A stretch of 64,000 bases of DNA from Flexistipes sp. (lineage in GTDB: Bacteria > Chrysiogenota > Deferribacteres > Deferribacterales > Flexistipitaceae). The DNA lies in the NCBI RefSeq assembly GCF_036172515.1, contig NZ_JAXKVW010000010.1, positions 1 through 64,000 on the forward strand. Reading direction: 5' to 3'. Below, piece by piece: positions 1-7,356 of the stretch. Each line of letters begins with the position of its first letter. Position 1 is the stretch's first letter. The translations under genes were made by a program, and so were the position numbers. A model generated the notes under the pieces. The model was not told the DNA's origin and ran no database searches. It saw only the letters and a list, made by a program, of their open reading frames with translations.

Positions 1-185
1 TCAATATCTTCCACGGATGAAGTTTTTACGAGAAGGTGAAAATGGTTGTCCATTATACAATAACCGATAATGTTTACAAAATACAATGAGTTGAACTGCT
101 TTATAACAGAAAGAAGCTTTTTTTTTTCAACATCACGCAATAAAAACTCTCCGCCAACTGTCCGGGAAGTATTATTTATCTGTCC
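1..185 (-). pseudogene. RAYT (REP-associated Y1 tyrosine transposase) remnant
   Basis: Reading the minus strand downward from 185 gives an open frame containing TSRTVGGEFLLRDVEKKK, then GYCIMDNHFHLLVKTS near position 30. The H-F-H pair is the HUH metal-binding motif of Y1/IS200-type transposases, and the whole segment looks like the N-terminal third of a RAYT protein. An in-frame stop lies at 186-188 and no start codon precedes the frame, so the 5' end is missing. The frame runs off the left edge of the window, so the state of the C-terminus is unknown. The lost 5' end is replaced by sequence carrying a hairpin repeat (190-218). RAYTs act on REP hairpins, which this window contains in number. 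Confidence 0.7.
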
Positions 186-189
186 CTAT

Positions 190-218
190 TTTTCACCAAC
201 CTGTTAGGTTGGTGCTAC
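190..218 (+). repeat. REP-like hairpin, copy 1 (divergent stem)
   Basis: A perfect 9-bp stem CACCAACCT/AGGTTGGTG (194-202 with 206-214) has a 3-nt loop and is followed by CTA. The TTTCACC...GGTGCTA edges resemble the other hairpin repeats in the window, but the stem bases differ on both arms. It abuts the broken 5' end of the RAYT remnant. Confidence 0.55.
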
Positions 219-326
219 AGGGCATTATACCCCATTAATAATACAAGATGCTGAAATAGACTGGTATCACCATTTTTTTTACATCACAAATATTTTACCA
301 TTCGAAATATTTTTGATGTAAAAAAC

Positions 327-355
327 TTGACAAGCGATAAACACTAAATTAAAAT
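327..355 (+). promoter_or_regulatory. Promoter of the cytochrome c peroxidase gene
   Basis: TTGACA at 327-332 is a perfect -35 hexamer. It is followed by a 17-nt spacer and TAAAAT at 350-355 as the -10. The predicted transcript would start near 362, about 50 nt before the ATG, and include the inverted repeat at 367-392. A TATAAT-like string slightly further downstream (356-361) is an alternative -10 but has too long a spacer. Confidence 0.6.
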
Positions 356-366
356 TATAATAATTT

Positions 367-392
367 AGGTTACCGATTTTTTTAGGTAACCT
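367..392 (+). promoter_or_regulatory. Leader inverted repeat or operator
   Basis: AGGTTACC (367-374) and GGTAACCT (385-392) are exact reverse complements separated by 10 nt. The repeat lies between the predicted transcription start and the Shine-Dalgarno sequence (AAGGAGG near 403). It could be a transcription-factor operator or an mRNA hairpin near the ribosome site. Nothing in the sequence decides between these. Confidence 0.45.
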
Positions 393-414
393 CAAAAATT
401 TTAAGGAGGTCAAG

Positions 415-1452
415 ATGAAGAAACACAGTATTTTTATTATGCTTGCTTGTGTCCTTACTGCAAGCATAGGGTTTGCTCAAAGTTCTCTTATGGAGCAGGC
501 AAGAGAATATTTTGAGCCGGTTCCAATGGGTGCACCAGAATTAAAAGATAACCCTCTAACTTATGAAAAGATTGAGCTTGGGAAATTATTATATTTTGAC
601 CCAAGGCTCTCCAAAAGTGGATTGATAAGCTGCAATACCTGCCACAATATTGGTCTTGGTGGCGATGATGATCAGGAAGTTTCAACGGGACACGGATGGC
701 AAAAAGGTCCGAGAAATGCACCAACGGTCTTTAACTCTGTTTTTAATGTAGCGCAGTTCTGGGACGGAAGAGCTGAGGATCTAGCCGAGCAAGCCAAAGG
801 CCCTGTACAGGCAAGTGTTGAAATGAACAATACTCCAGAAAGAGTTGTTAAAACACTAAAAAGCATTCCTGAATACGTTGAATATTTCAAAAAAGCGTTC
901 CCGGAGGATTCTGATCCTGTAACATTTGATAATATGGCTGATGCCATTGAAGCATTTGAAGCAACACTCTTAACACCTGGTTCACGTTTTGATAAATATC
1001 TCAAAGGTCAGGAAAACGCATTAAATAAGAAAGAAAAAGAAGGCTTACAGGCCTTTATGAATAATGGCTGCGCAGAATGCCATAAAGGTGTCAATATGGG
1101 AGGACATGATTACTATCCTTTTGGCGTGGTTGAGATGCCTGATGAGGAAATTATACAGAATGATGTGGGCAGGTTTGCGGTCACAGACACCTCCGAAGAT
1201 AAGTATGTATTCAAATCTCCTTCACTCAGAAATATTGCAATTACTGAGCCTTATTTCCACTCAGGCAAGGTATGGAGTTTAAAAGAAGCTGTAAAAATAA
1301 TGGGTTCAGCCCAGTTAGGTATAGAGCTTTCCGAAAATGACGTGGAAGCTATTTTAGCCTTTTTAAAAACAACAACGGGTGTGCAACCTAAGATTGAATA
1401 TCCTATTATGCCACCTTCAACCGAAGATACCCCAAAGCCTGCCTTGGATTAA
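415..1452 (+). CDS. Di-haem cytochrome c peroxidase, periplasmic
   Basis: 345 aa. An N-terminal Sec signal peptide (about residues 1-21, ending GFA-Q) directs export to the periplasm. Two CxxCH haem sites are present, CNTCH at 73-77 and CAECH at 219-223, in the spacing expected for the CcpA/MauG family. WDGRAEDLAEQA and PYFHSGKVWSLKEAV are typical family stretches. Length matches bacterial CCPs, which reduce H2O2 to water with electrons from small c-type cytochromes or quinol. A strong AAGGAGG precedes the ATG, and promoter, leader repeat and terminator make it monocistronic. The flanks are mobile-element debris, so the gene may sit in an accessory spot. Whether it is a classical peroxidase or a MauG-like oxidase cannot be told from sequence alone. 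Confidence 0.93.
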   Translation: MKKHSIFIMLACVLTASIGFAQSSLMEQAREYFEPVPMGAPELKDNPLTYEKIELGKLLYFDPRLSKSGLISCNTCHNIGLGGDDDQEVSTGHGWQKGPRNAPTVFNSVFNVAQFWDGRAEDLAEQAKGPVQASVEMNNTPERVVKTLKSIPEYVEYFKKAFPEDSDPVTFDNMADAIEAFEATLLTPGSRFDKYLKGQENALNKKEKEGLQAFMNNGCAECHKGVNMGGHDYYPFGVVEMPDEEIIQNDVGRFAVTDTSEDKYVFKSPSLRNIAITEPYFHSGKVWSLKEAVKIMGSAQLGIELSENDVEAILAFLKTTTGVQPKIEYPIMPPSTEDTPKPALD

Positions 1453-1482
1453 AAAAAGCCCCCTTATCACGGGGGCTTTTTT
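1451..1482 (+). terminator. Rho-independent terminator after the peroxidase gene
   Basis: Stem AGCCCCC/GGGGGCT (1457-1463 with 1471-1477) has a 7-nt loop. It is flanked by A7 on the left and T6 on the right, so it could work in both directions. It begins at the stop codon of the peroxidase gene. Confidence 0.88.
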
Positions 1483-1571
1483 ATATCAAATATAACTTTA
1501 TCTCCACAAACTGGCGTCACCCCCATTTTATTGCAAAAGATATTGTATGACATGCATTTAGAGTTGAGAAG

Positions 1572-1633
1572 TCCTCCAGGATCGTGTATAGTTATTTTCG
1601 AGAAAAAAGCAACAAATACAACGACCTGGAGGA
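1572..1633 (+). promoter_or_regulatory. Long-range stem that would mask a Shine-Dalgarno site
   Basis: TCCTCCAGG-A-TCGT (1572-1585) pairs with ACGA-CCTGGAGGA (1621-1633) over 13 bp with one bulged A, enclosing about 35 nt. The right arm contains the GGAGGA ribosome site of the small reading frame starting at 1639. Such fold-back structures are known to limit transposase translation from read-through transcripts; applying that here is inference. Confidence 0.45.
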
Positions 1634-1638
1634 ATTTT

Positions 1639-1755
1639 ATGATAAGTGAAACCGTGGAAAATGTGAAGGGAAAAATTAGAAAAATTGTGCACGATCTCAA
1701 TGAACATATTTCAAAGCCTCAGCAAAAAAAGTATTATTTACCTGATAATCATTAA
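1639..1755 (+). pseudogene. Short frame, probable 5' fragment of a lost insertion-sequence gene
   Basis: 38 codons from an ATG with a good ribosome site (CTGGAGGA, 6 nt upstream). The product is charged and helical (ETVENVKGKIRKIVHDLNEH) and ends just before the upstream end of the IS110-type remnant. The ribosome site is buried in a potential stem, and the region is full of mobile-element debris, so I read it as the start of a transposase truncated when the next element arrived. The family is not recognisable and it could be a free small protein. Confidence 0.3.
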
Positions 1756-1850
1756 CAAGTTGAGATTAAGTAGGCACCTCCTTCACTTATGCACATAAAG
1801 TGCTATGCTACTGGTAAGGAACCAAACATAAAAGTTAAAGGAGGTACCCT

Positions 1851-2144
1851 ATGGCACTATACGGAGGTTTTGACTTGCATTCAAGCAATAATTATTTAGC
1901 AATTATTGATGTGTTCCACATATTTACCAGCCTCCGGCTGGTGCTAGATGAAAATGACAAACGTATTCTCAAAAAGAAGCTGGACAACGATCCTGATTTA
2001 ATTATTTCAACATTAAAGCCGTACCAAAATGAGCTTAAAGGTGTCGTTGTTGAATCTACTTTCAATTGGTAATGGCTTATAGATCTCTTGATGGACAATG
2101 ATTTCAAAACACATCTGGCAAACCCTTCCGCTGTTAAAAGATAA
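1851..2144 (+). pseudogene. IS110-family transposase, 5' fragment, disrupted
   Basis: The frame begins with AAAGGAGG and ATG and reads GGFDLHSSNNYLAIID, then VVVESTFNW and WLIDLLMDNDFKTHLANPSAVKR. This is the N-terminal DEDD (RuvC-like) domain of IS110 recombinases, with the first Asp and the VEST Glu present. Three lesions are visible: a hairpin repeat adding 13 codons after residue 20, a TAA at 2070-2072 where the family has Tyr in the NWYW motif, and loss of everything after codon 97. The upstream segment 1756-1850 would correspond to the left end, where IS110 elements encode a bridge RNA; here it is a relic at best. Confidence 0.8.
1911..1947 (+). repeat. REP-like hairpin, copy 2, inside the IS110 transposase
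   Basis: GTGTTCCACATATTTACC begins the unit. Stem ACCAGCC (1926-1932), loop TCC, stem GGCTGGT (1936-1942), then GCTAG. It interrupts the transposase reading frame between IID and ENDKR. Together with the AT after CTAG it adds 39 nt, which keeps the frame open as 13 extra codons. The same unit occurs at 18891, 30911 and 31034 outside any gene, so it is an insertion rather than part of the transposase. Confidence 0.8.
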
Positions 2145-2146
2145 AC

Positions 2147-2174
2147 GTTGAACCTTGAACCATGAACGTTAAAC
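2147..2174 (+). repeat. Degenerate 7-bp tandem tract
   Basis: Four consecutive heptamers: GTTGAAC, CTTGAAC, CATGAAC, GTTAAAC. The tract begins three bases after the broken transposase frame ends. The same word family recurs at 7209, 29918 and 35617. Confidence 0.6.
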
Positions 2175-2189
2175 TAACCCTTCACGATT

Positions 2190-2759
2190 TTATGAAATCG
2201 ACATATTAACATAGTGGGCTATCATTCCCAATGTTGTAAACCTTATTACTCTTGGAACAAGACCAAACAGGATAAATTTATATATTTTCACATTAAACAA
2301 ACCGGCAATCCAACACATGGGCACATATGGTACCGGAGTAAGCGCTCCTATACTCAGACTTATAAGCCCGTATCTGGCATAAATCCTTCTCCATTTATGA
2401 TATTTTGCAGAAGAATTCAGTTTATGCATTCCGTATGATCTGAACATTCGCCCAAAAAAATAACTTAAGAAACTTGCTAAAACACTCCCCAATGAGGCAA
2501 AGAATACGGAATAAAGAAATTCCTTATAAATCAGGACACCGCCGATTACTGCCACATCAGGCCCTATAGGCTGAAAAAGAACATCAGTAAAAAAACTTAT
2601 CAGAAATATGGCAAACAACCCGTAATCTTTTACAAAATCAAGGAGCTCGTGCTCAATTTTGTAGTAATTAAGAAATACTAAAACTGTTAAAAGAAGCATA
2701 AACGAAATTATAAGAGCAAGAAAAACTTTACTGAAGGGTTTTAATACAGGTTTTCTCAC
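2190..2759 (-). CDS. VTT/DedA-like (YqaA-type) inner-membrane protein
   Basis: 189 aa. One membrane segment lies near residues 13-31, then a VTT-type core follows (about 40-185) with FQPIGPDVAVIGGVLI, a basic FFGRMFRSYG loop and a late PVPYVPMCWIAGLF helix, the conserved proline-rich re-entrant motif of the superfamily. DedA/VTT proteins are linked to membrane homeostasis and lipid-carrier flipping. The exact substrate of YqaA-like members is unknown. Its ATG overlaps the stop of the upstream transporter by 4 nt (ATGA), so the two are translationally coupled. Confidence 0.75.
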   Translation of the reverse strand: MRKPVLKPFSKVFLALIISFMLLLTVLVFLNYYKIEHELLDFVKDYGLFAIFLISFFTDVLFQPIGPDVAVIGGVLIYKEFLYSVFFASLGSVLASFLSYFFGRMFRSYGMHKLNSSAKYHKWRRIYARYGLISLSIGALTPVPYVPMCWIAGLFNVKIYKFILFGLVPRVIRFTTLGMIAHYVNMSIS

Positions 2760-4330
2760 AGTATCGCCTGTGCAAGAAAAATTGTAATTATGAGAGCAAA
2801 GGGATAAACCGCAGCATAAGCAACGGAAGGTCTGCCCGAATCACATACTTCGGTGGCCATGGAAAGTGCTGGCGTTGAAGTCATACTGCCGGAAAAGACG
2901 CCAAGGATATCCAGTACATTGTATTTTAACATTTTAAACATGACAAAAGTAAAAGCACTATACGTAATCAATAATATTCCCAATGCAATATAAATTGATG
3001 TAAAGCCCAGCGTATTAATCGATTGCAGAAGATAAGCACCGGCATTTGTACCTATAGTAGCCATAAAAATCAGCTGTCCCAATGTTTTCATCAGACTTGT
3101 AGAATGAGGTGAAAGCTGCCAGACAAGTTTTCCTGTACGCCCTATTCTGCCCAGAACCAAAGCCGTAAGCAAAATACCTCCGACAAAACTTAACTTAAAA
3201 TATCCGAATCCCGGAATATTCAACGGAATAAAACCGATACTCATACCAATTAAAATCCCCATGGAAATAGGCAGAAAATCACCTGCCGGAAAATTAAGAA
3301 GGTTATTGCCGATAAAATTTGTTACCCTTTTCTCAAACTTTTCAGGAACAGTAATGTACAACTTATCTCCCAACATAAGCGTGAGATTAGGTGTCGGGTT
3401 AATGTCAATACCGGCTCTCCTTACCTTTGAGATGCTTGCTCCTACAGCAGTGAGCTCTTTAAGTTCGGATATTTTTTTGCCGACAACTTTTTTTGTTGTA
3501 ACAAGCAGTCTAAGAACCTTAAGGTTGTCATGAAACGTGACGCTGTCACTCACTTCTTCTCCGAGAATTACTTTAACCTTGTCCATTTGGTCTTTTGTAC
3601 CGGTAACCCTCACAATATCTCCGAAATGCATTGTGTGATCCATTTCCGTATCTTCAATCGGATATTCTGATTCGATTCTTTCGATAATTGTGTTGGTCAT
3701 CTCCTGAACTTCGGATTTGGTTATATGCTGGTTTTTGAAATTCTCATTGGTTATTCTGAAGTTTTTTGTCGCAATAGACGGATAACGCTGTCTGACACTT
3801 TCTTCATATCTCCTTCTCTCCTCGCTCATGTCCACCTTCAGAAGGCCGGGAATAATCTTAGGATAAAGTATTGTCAGGACAATACAAAAAGGATATACAA
3901 GACCGAAAACAACGGATATTGAAGGAGAACTGCTTGCCTCCAGACTGGCAGCAAGTGCCGGAGCATTTGTCATAACCCCGGTAAAAAGGCCGGCCTGAAC
4001 ATCCTTTGTAAACCCCAGCATTTTAGAAACAATCATAATTTCCAGGAAAATTGTTCCGACAAGACATGCAGCTATAATGTTAAGTTTTAATCCCTTGTTT
4101 CTAATAGTTTCGAAAAAGCCGGGGCCGGACTGCAAACCGATGGAATAAATAAAAATAGCAAGGCCAAAATATTTAAATTCTTCCGGAAGGCGAACTCCGA
4201 AATGGCCTGCAACAAGCGCCACAATAAGTATTGCTGAAATATCAAGAGAAAAACCTTTGATTTTTATGCTGCCAACAATGTAGCCCAGTGTAATAATCAA
4301 AAACAGTTGAAATATTATCTCTAAATGCAT
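2756..4330 (-). CDS. AspT/YidE/YbjL-type antiporter with central RCK_C domains
   Basis: 524 aa. Two membrane halves (about 1-155 and 350-524) flank a soluble centre (about 190-345) with two TrkA-C (RCK_C) domains. Each half carries the family hallmark, MTNAPALAASLEA in the first and MTSTPALSMATEV in the second, and GLQSGPGFF is also typical. The family includes the aspartate:alanine exchanger AspT, but most members have unknown substrates and the RCK_C pair suggests ligand gating. It lies 8 nt after the TetR gene and overlaps the VTT gene, so it is probably regulated with them. Confidence 0.82.
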   Translation of the reverse strand: MHLEIIFQLFLIITLGYIVGSIKIKGFSLDISAILIVALVAGHFGVRLPEEFKYFGLAIFIYSIGLQSGPGFFETIRNKGLKLNIIAACLVGTIFLEIMIVSKMLGFTKDVQAGLFTGVMTNAPALAASLEASSSPSISVVFGLVYPFCIVLTILYPKIIPGLLKVDMSEERRRYEESVRQRYPSIATKNFRITNENFKNQHITKSEVQEMTNTIIERIESEYPIEDTEMDHTMHFGDIVRVTGTKDQMDKVKVILGEEVSDSVTFHDNLKVLRLLVTTKKVVGKKISELKELTAVGASISKVRRAGIDINPTPNLTLMLGDKLYITVPEKFEKRVTNFIGNNLLNFPAGDFLPISMGILIGMSIGFIPLNIPGFGYFKLSFVGGILLTALVLGRIGRTGKLVWQLSPHSTSLMKTLGQLIFMATIGTNAGAYLLQSINTLGFTSIYIALGILLITYSAFTFVMFKMLKYNVLDILGVFSGSMTSTPALSMATEVCDSGRPSVAYAAVYPFALIITIFLAQAIL

Positions 4331-4338
4331 AAAAATGT

Positions 4339-4917
4339 TTAATTAAAAGCTTTAAAAAACATTCCGGTCAGCTCATCAACATGGCCCATTAACTCCCAGT
4401 GCTGTCCTGAAAACACCCATGTGGAAACTACCTCATCCAATGTTCCGAAATACATCTCCCGGGCAAGATATATATGTAAATCTTTTTTGAACACACCCTT
4501 TTCTATTCCGTCGTTAATCACATTTTCAATTACATTAAAATAATTTTTAAGATGTTTTCTGACCTTCATGCGCATATCTTTGCTGGGCTGCCTCAGTTCG
4601 ATCTGTAAAACGTTGGCAAGATCAGGGTTTTCACTCATTACTTTAAGATGATATCTGATAAGTATACGGAGTTTTTCAACGGTATCGTCAATGCCCTCAA
4701 TTTCCTGTTGGGCTTTATTGACATAATCTTCCAATTTTATCCTGAAAATTGTAACTAAAATGTCTTCCTTGTTACTGAAATAGTTATAAATAGTCCCATC
4801 TGCAACATCAGCTTCATTTGAAATATCCTTGATTTTGGCGTTGTGATATCCCTTCTGCCCTATGACTTTTACGGCGGCCTTTAAAATAACATCAAACTTA
4901 GGTGTTTTATCTTCCAT
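4339..4917 (-). CDS. TetR/AcrR-family transcriptional regulator
   Basis: 192 aa from the ATG at 4917 (MEDKTPKFDVILKAA). An in-frame ATG at 4965 lies inside proC and would add an unlikely tail. The N-terminal helix-turn-helix (about residues 10-55) contains IKDISNEADVADGTIYNYF and NKEDIL, the standard TetR signature. The C-terminal half is a variable ligand-binding and dimerisation domain whose effector cannot be read from sequence. It overlaps the end of proC by 11 nt and precedes the AspT-like transporter by 8 nt, making the transporter a plausible target. Confidence 0.88.
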   Translation of the reverse strand: MEDKTPKFDVILKAAVKVIGQKGYHNAKIKDISNEADVADGTIYNYFSNKEDILVTIFRIKLEDYVNKAQQEIEGIDDTVEKLRILIRYHLKVMSENPDLANVLQIELRQPSKDMRMKVRKHLKNYFNVIENVINDGIEKGVFKKDLHIYLAREMYFGTLDEVVSTWVFSGQHWELMGHVDELTGMFFKAFN

Positions 4918-5734
4918 TTTTCTTTCCCAGTTCTTTTGACCTAAGGGTGGCATTTTCCACAGCATTGATCAGAGTAGTTCTTAATGCACCCTGCTCAAGG
5001 GTATGTATGCCCGCTATTGCAGTTCCGCCTGGAGATGTAACCATATCCTTTAGTCTTCCGGGATGCATTCCCGTCTCTATCTGAAGTTTTGCGGCACCCA
5101 TTACAGTCTGGGCTGCCAGCTTCATTGAAACATTTCTTGAAAGCCCCATTTTAACACCGGCATCACTGAGAGCCTCTATCATCATAAAAATATAAGCAGG
5201 GCCGCTTCCGGACAAACCTGTAACAGCATCCATCTGAGTTTCATCAACAACCACCACTACGCCAACTGCGCTGAATATTTCCCGTGCAAGCTTCAAATCA
5301 TCTTCTGAAACATTCTCACCGGGGCATATTGCAGTGGCACCTTCCATAATTAAAGCCGGGGTGTTCGGCATTGCTCTGATTATTTTCAGATCATTGCTGG
5401 TAAGGCTGTCAATGTACTCTGTTGAAATACCGGCAGCTATTGAGATTACCAGCTTACTTGAGTCAAGTTTCTCATCAATTTCGGATAATATTCTGCTCAT
5501 TATCTGCGGCTTTACAGCCAGTACAATTATATCGCTATCTTCTACAACTTTTTTGTTATCTTTAAATACCGTATTAATACCGTATTCAGATTTTAAACTT
5601 TCAAGCTTCTCTGGATCGATATCACTTGCAAAAACGGACTTTTCCTCCACAAGGCCGGCTTTTAATATACCTTTGATTAAAACCGAAGCCATATTCCCGG
5701 AACCTATGAAACCTATTTTTTTACCGCTGAACAT
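4907..5734 (-). CDS. proC: Pyrroline-5-carboxylate reductase
   Basis: 275 aa, full length. It reduces 1-pyrroline-5-carboxylate to L-proline with NAD(P)H, the last step of proline synthesis. The Rossmann motif GFIGSGNMASVLIKG is at the N-terminus, AVKPQIM and RAMPNTPALI follow, and the conserved C-terminal stretch includes SGSGPAYIF and TSPGGTAIAGIH. A strong AAAGGAG precedes the ATG. The start overlaps the end of the upstream hydrolase gene by 14 nt. Confidence 0.95.
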   Translation of the reverse strand: MFSGKKIGFIGSGNMASVLIKGILKAGLVEEKSVFASDIDPEKLESLKSEYGINTVFKDNKKVVEDSDIIVLAVKPQIMSRILSEIDEKLDSSKLVISIAAGISTEYIDSLTSNDLKIIRAMPNTPALIMEGATAICPGENVSEDDLKLAREIFSAVGVVVVVDETQMDAVTGLSGSGPAYIFMMIEALSDAGVKMGLSRNVSMKLAAQTVMGAAKLQIETGMHPGRLKDMVTSPGGTAIAGIHTLEQGALRTTLINAVENATLRSKELGKKNGR

Positions 5735-6674
5735 TTGACTTCTCCTTTATCCAATTACTGATAGCTTCAAAGACAAATTGCTGCTTTGAGTTTTTATTGA
5801 GGGTAAGTACATGCATATCTTCTTTGCCCTCAACCAGAATTTTTTTCTTATCTTTTGCCTTGATTTTTTCAAAATATCTTAAAACGCCTTTGTAGTCAAC
5901 AACTTCATCTTCTATAGCCTGCACCAGGAGAACGGGCGAGTCATAGTCGTGTAATTTCTTTTTCACATATTTCTGTGTCAAATAAAGCTGATACATGCCT
6001 TTTAAAGGCCAGACATCGTAAAAGTAACCTGCATAATTTGCATCAAAATCTGATTTTTTGGAAATACTATTAAATAATTGCATTAAAGGGATAAACTGAA
6101 ACCTCCAGTCCTTGATTTTAAAAGCAGGATTCAACATTATTATCCCTGAAACTTCGTTATAGTAACCCACAGCAGAAGCCAGAAGACCACCTAGGGACTG
6201 CCCCGCCACATAAACCTGATTGCAACTGTTTTTCAATGCGAAATAACCGAATTTCAGAGATTCATACCAGTCTGCATAACTGAATTCGTTAAGATTTTCA
6301 GGAGTGGTACCGCTTCCGGGCAGCCGAACAGAATAAGTAGTGTATCCTAAACTGTTCAGATATGCTGAAAGTTCGTGCATTTCATAAGGGGAGCCTGTAA
6401 AACCGTGTATCAAAAGGATTCCGACAGAATTATCGGTTCCTTCAGTATAAAGAGGAAGATTCTCATCCAACCTCACACCTTCGGCATAACTTCTTTTAAG
6501 ATCAAGCTGGTACAATTCCTCGGAACTCACGTTATCCAAAGCAACAAAAGGTTTTAGTTTTTTATCCATATCAGTAACCAAACCAACAGCCAGAAATATT
6601 AAAAGTAAACCGATAATCCAGGGGAGTATAAACCACCTGAAAATCGTCTTTTTTTTGTTCGTATAAATATTCAA
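5721..6674 (-). CDS. Membrane-anchored alpha/beta hydrolase, carboxylesterase/lysophospholipase-like
   Basis: 317 aa. A TTG start at 6674 overlaps the previous stop (TTGA), and this is the only reasonable start. One membrane anchor lies at about residues 12-32. The alpha/beta hydrolase fold shows the oxyanion motif LLIHGFTGSP, the nucleophile elbow AGQSLGGLLA, an acidic residue in AIEDEVVDY and a late histidine in KEDMHVLTL. It probably cleaves acyl esters such as lysophospholipid or monoglyceride at the membrane; substrate unknown. It is coupled to the dtxR-like gene upstream and proC downstream. Confidence 0.75.
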   Translation of the reverse strand: MNIYTNKKKTIFRWFILPWIIGLLLIFLAVGLVTDMDKKLKPFVALDNVSSEELYQLDLKRSYAEGVRLDENLPLYTEGTDNSVGILLIHGFTGSPYEMHELSAYLNSLGYTTYSVRLPGSGTTPENLNEFSYADWYESLKFGYFALKNSCNQVYVAGQSLGGLLASAVGYYNEVSGIIMLNPAFKIKDWRFQFIPLMQLFNSISKKSDFDANYAGYFYDVWPLKGMYQLYLTQKYVKKKLHDYDSPVLLVQAIEDEVVDYKGVLRYFEKIKAKDKKKILVEGKEDMHVLTLNKNSKQQFVFEAISNWIKEKSNVQR

Positions 6675-7108
6675 TTTTCTTCACATACCTGCCTGAATTT
6701 TTCAATATTCACACAAGTAATATCACTTTGCATTATAAACTCAAGGAAACAGGATAGTTTATCAAAAACTTTTTTGTCTATAACATGCTCAATTTTACAG
6801 GCATTTTCTTCGGCCAGCTCTGAATCCACCTGCAGTACATGCTCAAAAAATTCTTTTATGGTTTCATGCCTTTTGTATACTTCACGGGCATATTTCATCC
6901 CTTTATCCGTCAGCGTTACCTCACTGTATTTGTTATAATTTATATATCCCCCTTCGGAAAGCAGCTGCAATGCATTGGTGACAGATGATTTTTTCACACT
7001 AAGTTTTTCGGAAATATCTTTAGATCTGGCGGATTTTCCTTCATTTTGTAAAATGAAAATAGTCTCCAGATAATCTTCCATGCTTGTTGAGAGTTTTCTG
7101 TTTTGCAT
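6671..7108 (-). CDS. DtxR/MntR-family metal-dependent repressor
   Basis: 145 aa. A winged HTH (residues 5-70) begins TSMEDYLETIFILQ and includes DISEKLSVKKSSVTNALQLL, followed by a dimerisation and metal-binding region with RHETIKEFFEHVL and E-x2-A-CKIEHVID, which supplies Cys, Glu and His ligands as in DtxR/MntR. There is no C-terminal SH3-like domain, as in MntR. Such proteins repress metal uptake genes when Fe(II) or Mn(II) is plentiful. AGGAG precedes the ATG, and a palindrome resembling DtxR-family operators lies just upstream, suggesting autoregulation. Confidence 0.87.
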   Translation of the reverse strand: MQNRKLSTSMEDYLETIFILQNEGKSARSKDISEKLSVKKSSVTNALQLLSEGGYINYNKYSEVTLTDKGMKYAREVYKRHETIKEFFEHVLQVDSELAEENACKIEHVIDKKVFDKLSCFLEFIMQSDITCVNIEKFRQVCEEN

Positions 7109-7126
7109 AATATCTCCTGAAATATT

Positions 7127-7142
7127 GTTAGCATACTCTAAC
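7127..7142 (-). promoter_or_regulatory. Palindrome upstream of the dtxR-like gene, candidate operator
   Basis: GTTAG-N6-CTAAC reads as a palindrome, 19 bp before the ATG. DtxR/IdeR operators (consensus half TTAGG...CCTAA) have closely related arms. Position over the expected promoter fits autoregulation. The link is inference from similarity. Confidence 0.45.
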
Positions 7143-7208
7143 TCATTTTAATTTCAAAAACAATGAAATTTCACTTAAAAACCGTAATGCGGGATGTGTG
7201 TGAGACAA

Positions 7209-7309
7209 GTTCAAAGTTCAATGTTCAACATTCAATGTTGAATTCCCTCCCTGCCTCACTATCTCTCTACTTCACTACCTCTCCATGTCACTATCCCCTT
7301 ATTTCACCA
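7209..7309. repeat. Degenerate 7-bp then 8-bp tandem tract
   Basis: 7209-7243 reads as five heptamers (GTTCAAA, GTTCAAT, GTTCAAC, ATTCAAT, GTTGAAT). From 7246 to 7309 the period changes to eight: CCTCCCTG, CCTCACTA, TCTCTCTA, CTTCACTA, CCTCTCCA, TGTCACTA, TCCCCTTA, TTTCACCA. It fills most of the gap between the dtxR-like gene and mutS2. No coding frame is seen. Confidence 0.6.
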
Positions 7310-7312
7310 ATA

Positions 7313-7351
7313 AGTTGAGATAGCTCTTTAAAAAAGTGAAGGTGCCAAAAC
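7313..7351 (-). repeat. Short dispersed repeat (TTGGCACC...AGAGCTAT), copy A
   Basis: On the minus strand the segment reads TTTTGGCACC, a C/T-rich block with six T, then AAAGAGCTATCTCAACTT. Nearly the same order of blocks occurs at 18762-18793. It starts 5 nt beyond the mutS2 stop codon. A weaker match lies at about 1777, just before the IS110 remnant, so it may be a solo end of that or a related element. Confidence 0.4.
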
Positions 7352-7356
7352 CCCTC

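Noticed and set aside
1756-1850. Intact IS110 bridge RNA
   Set aside because: The segment has the right position, but the transposase is dead and truncated and I cannot fold or align it; only a relic can be claimed.
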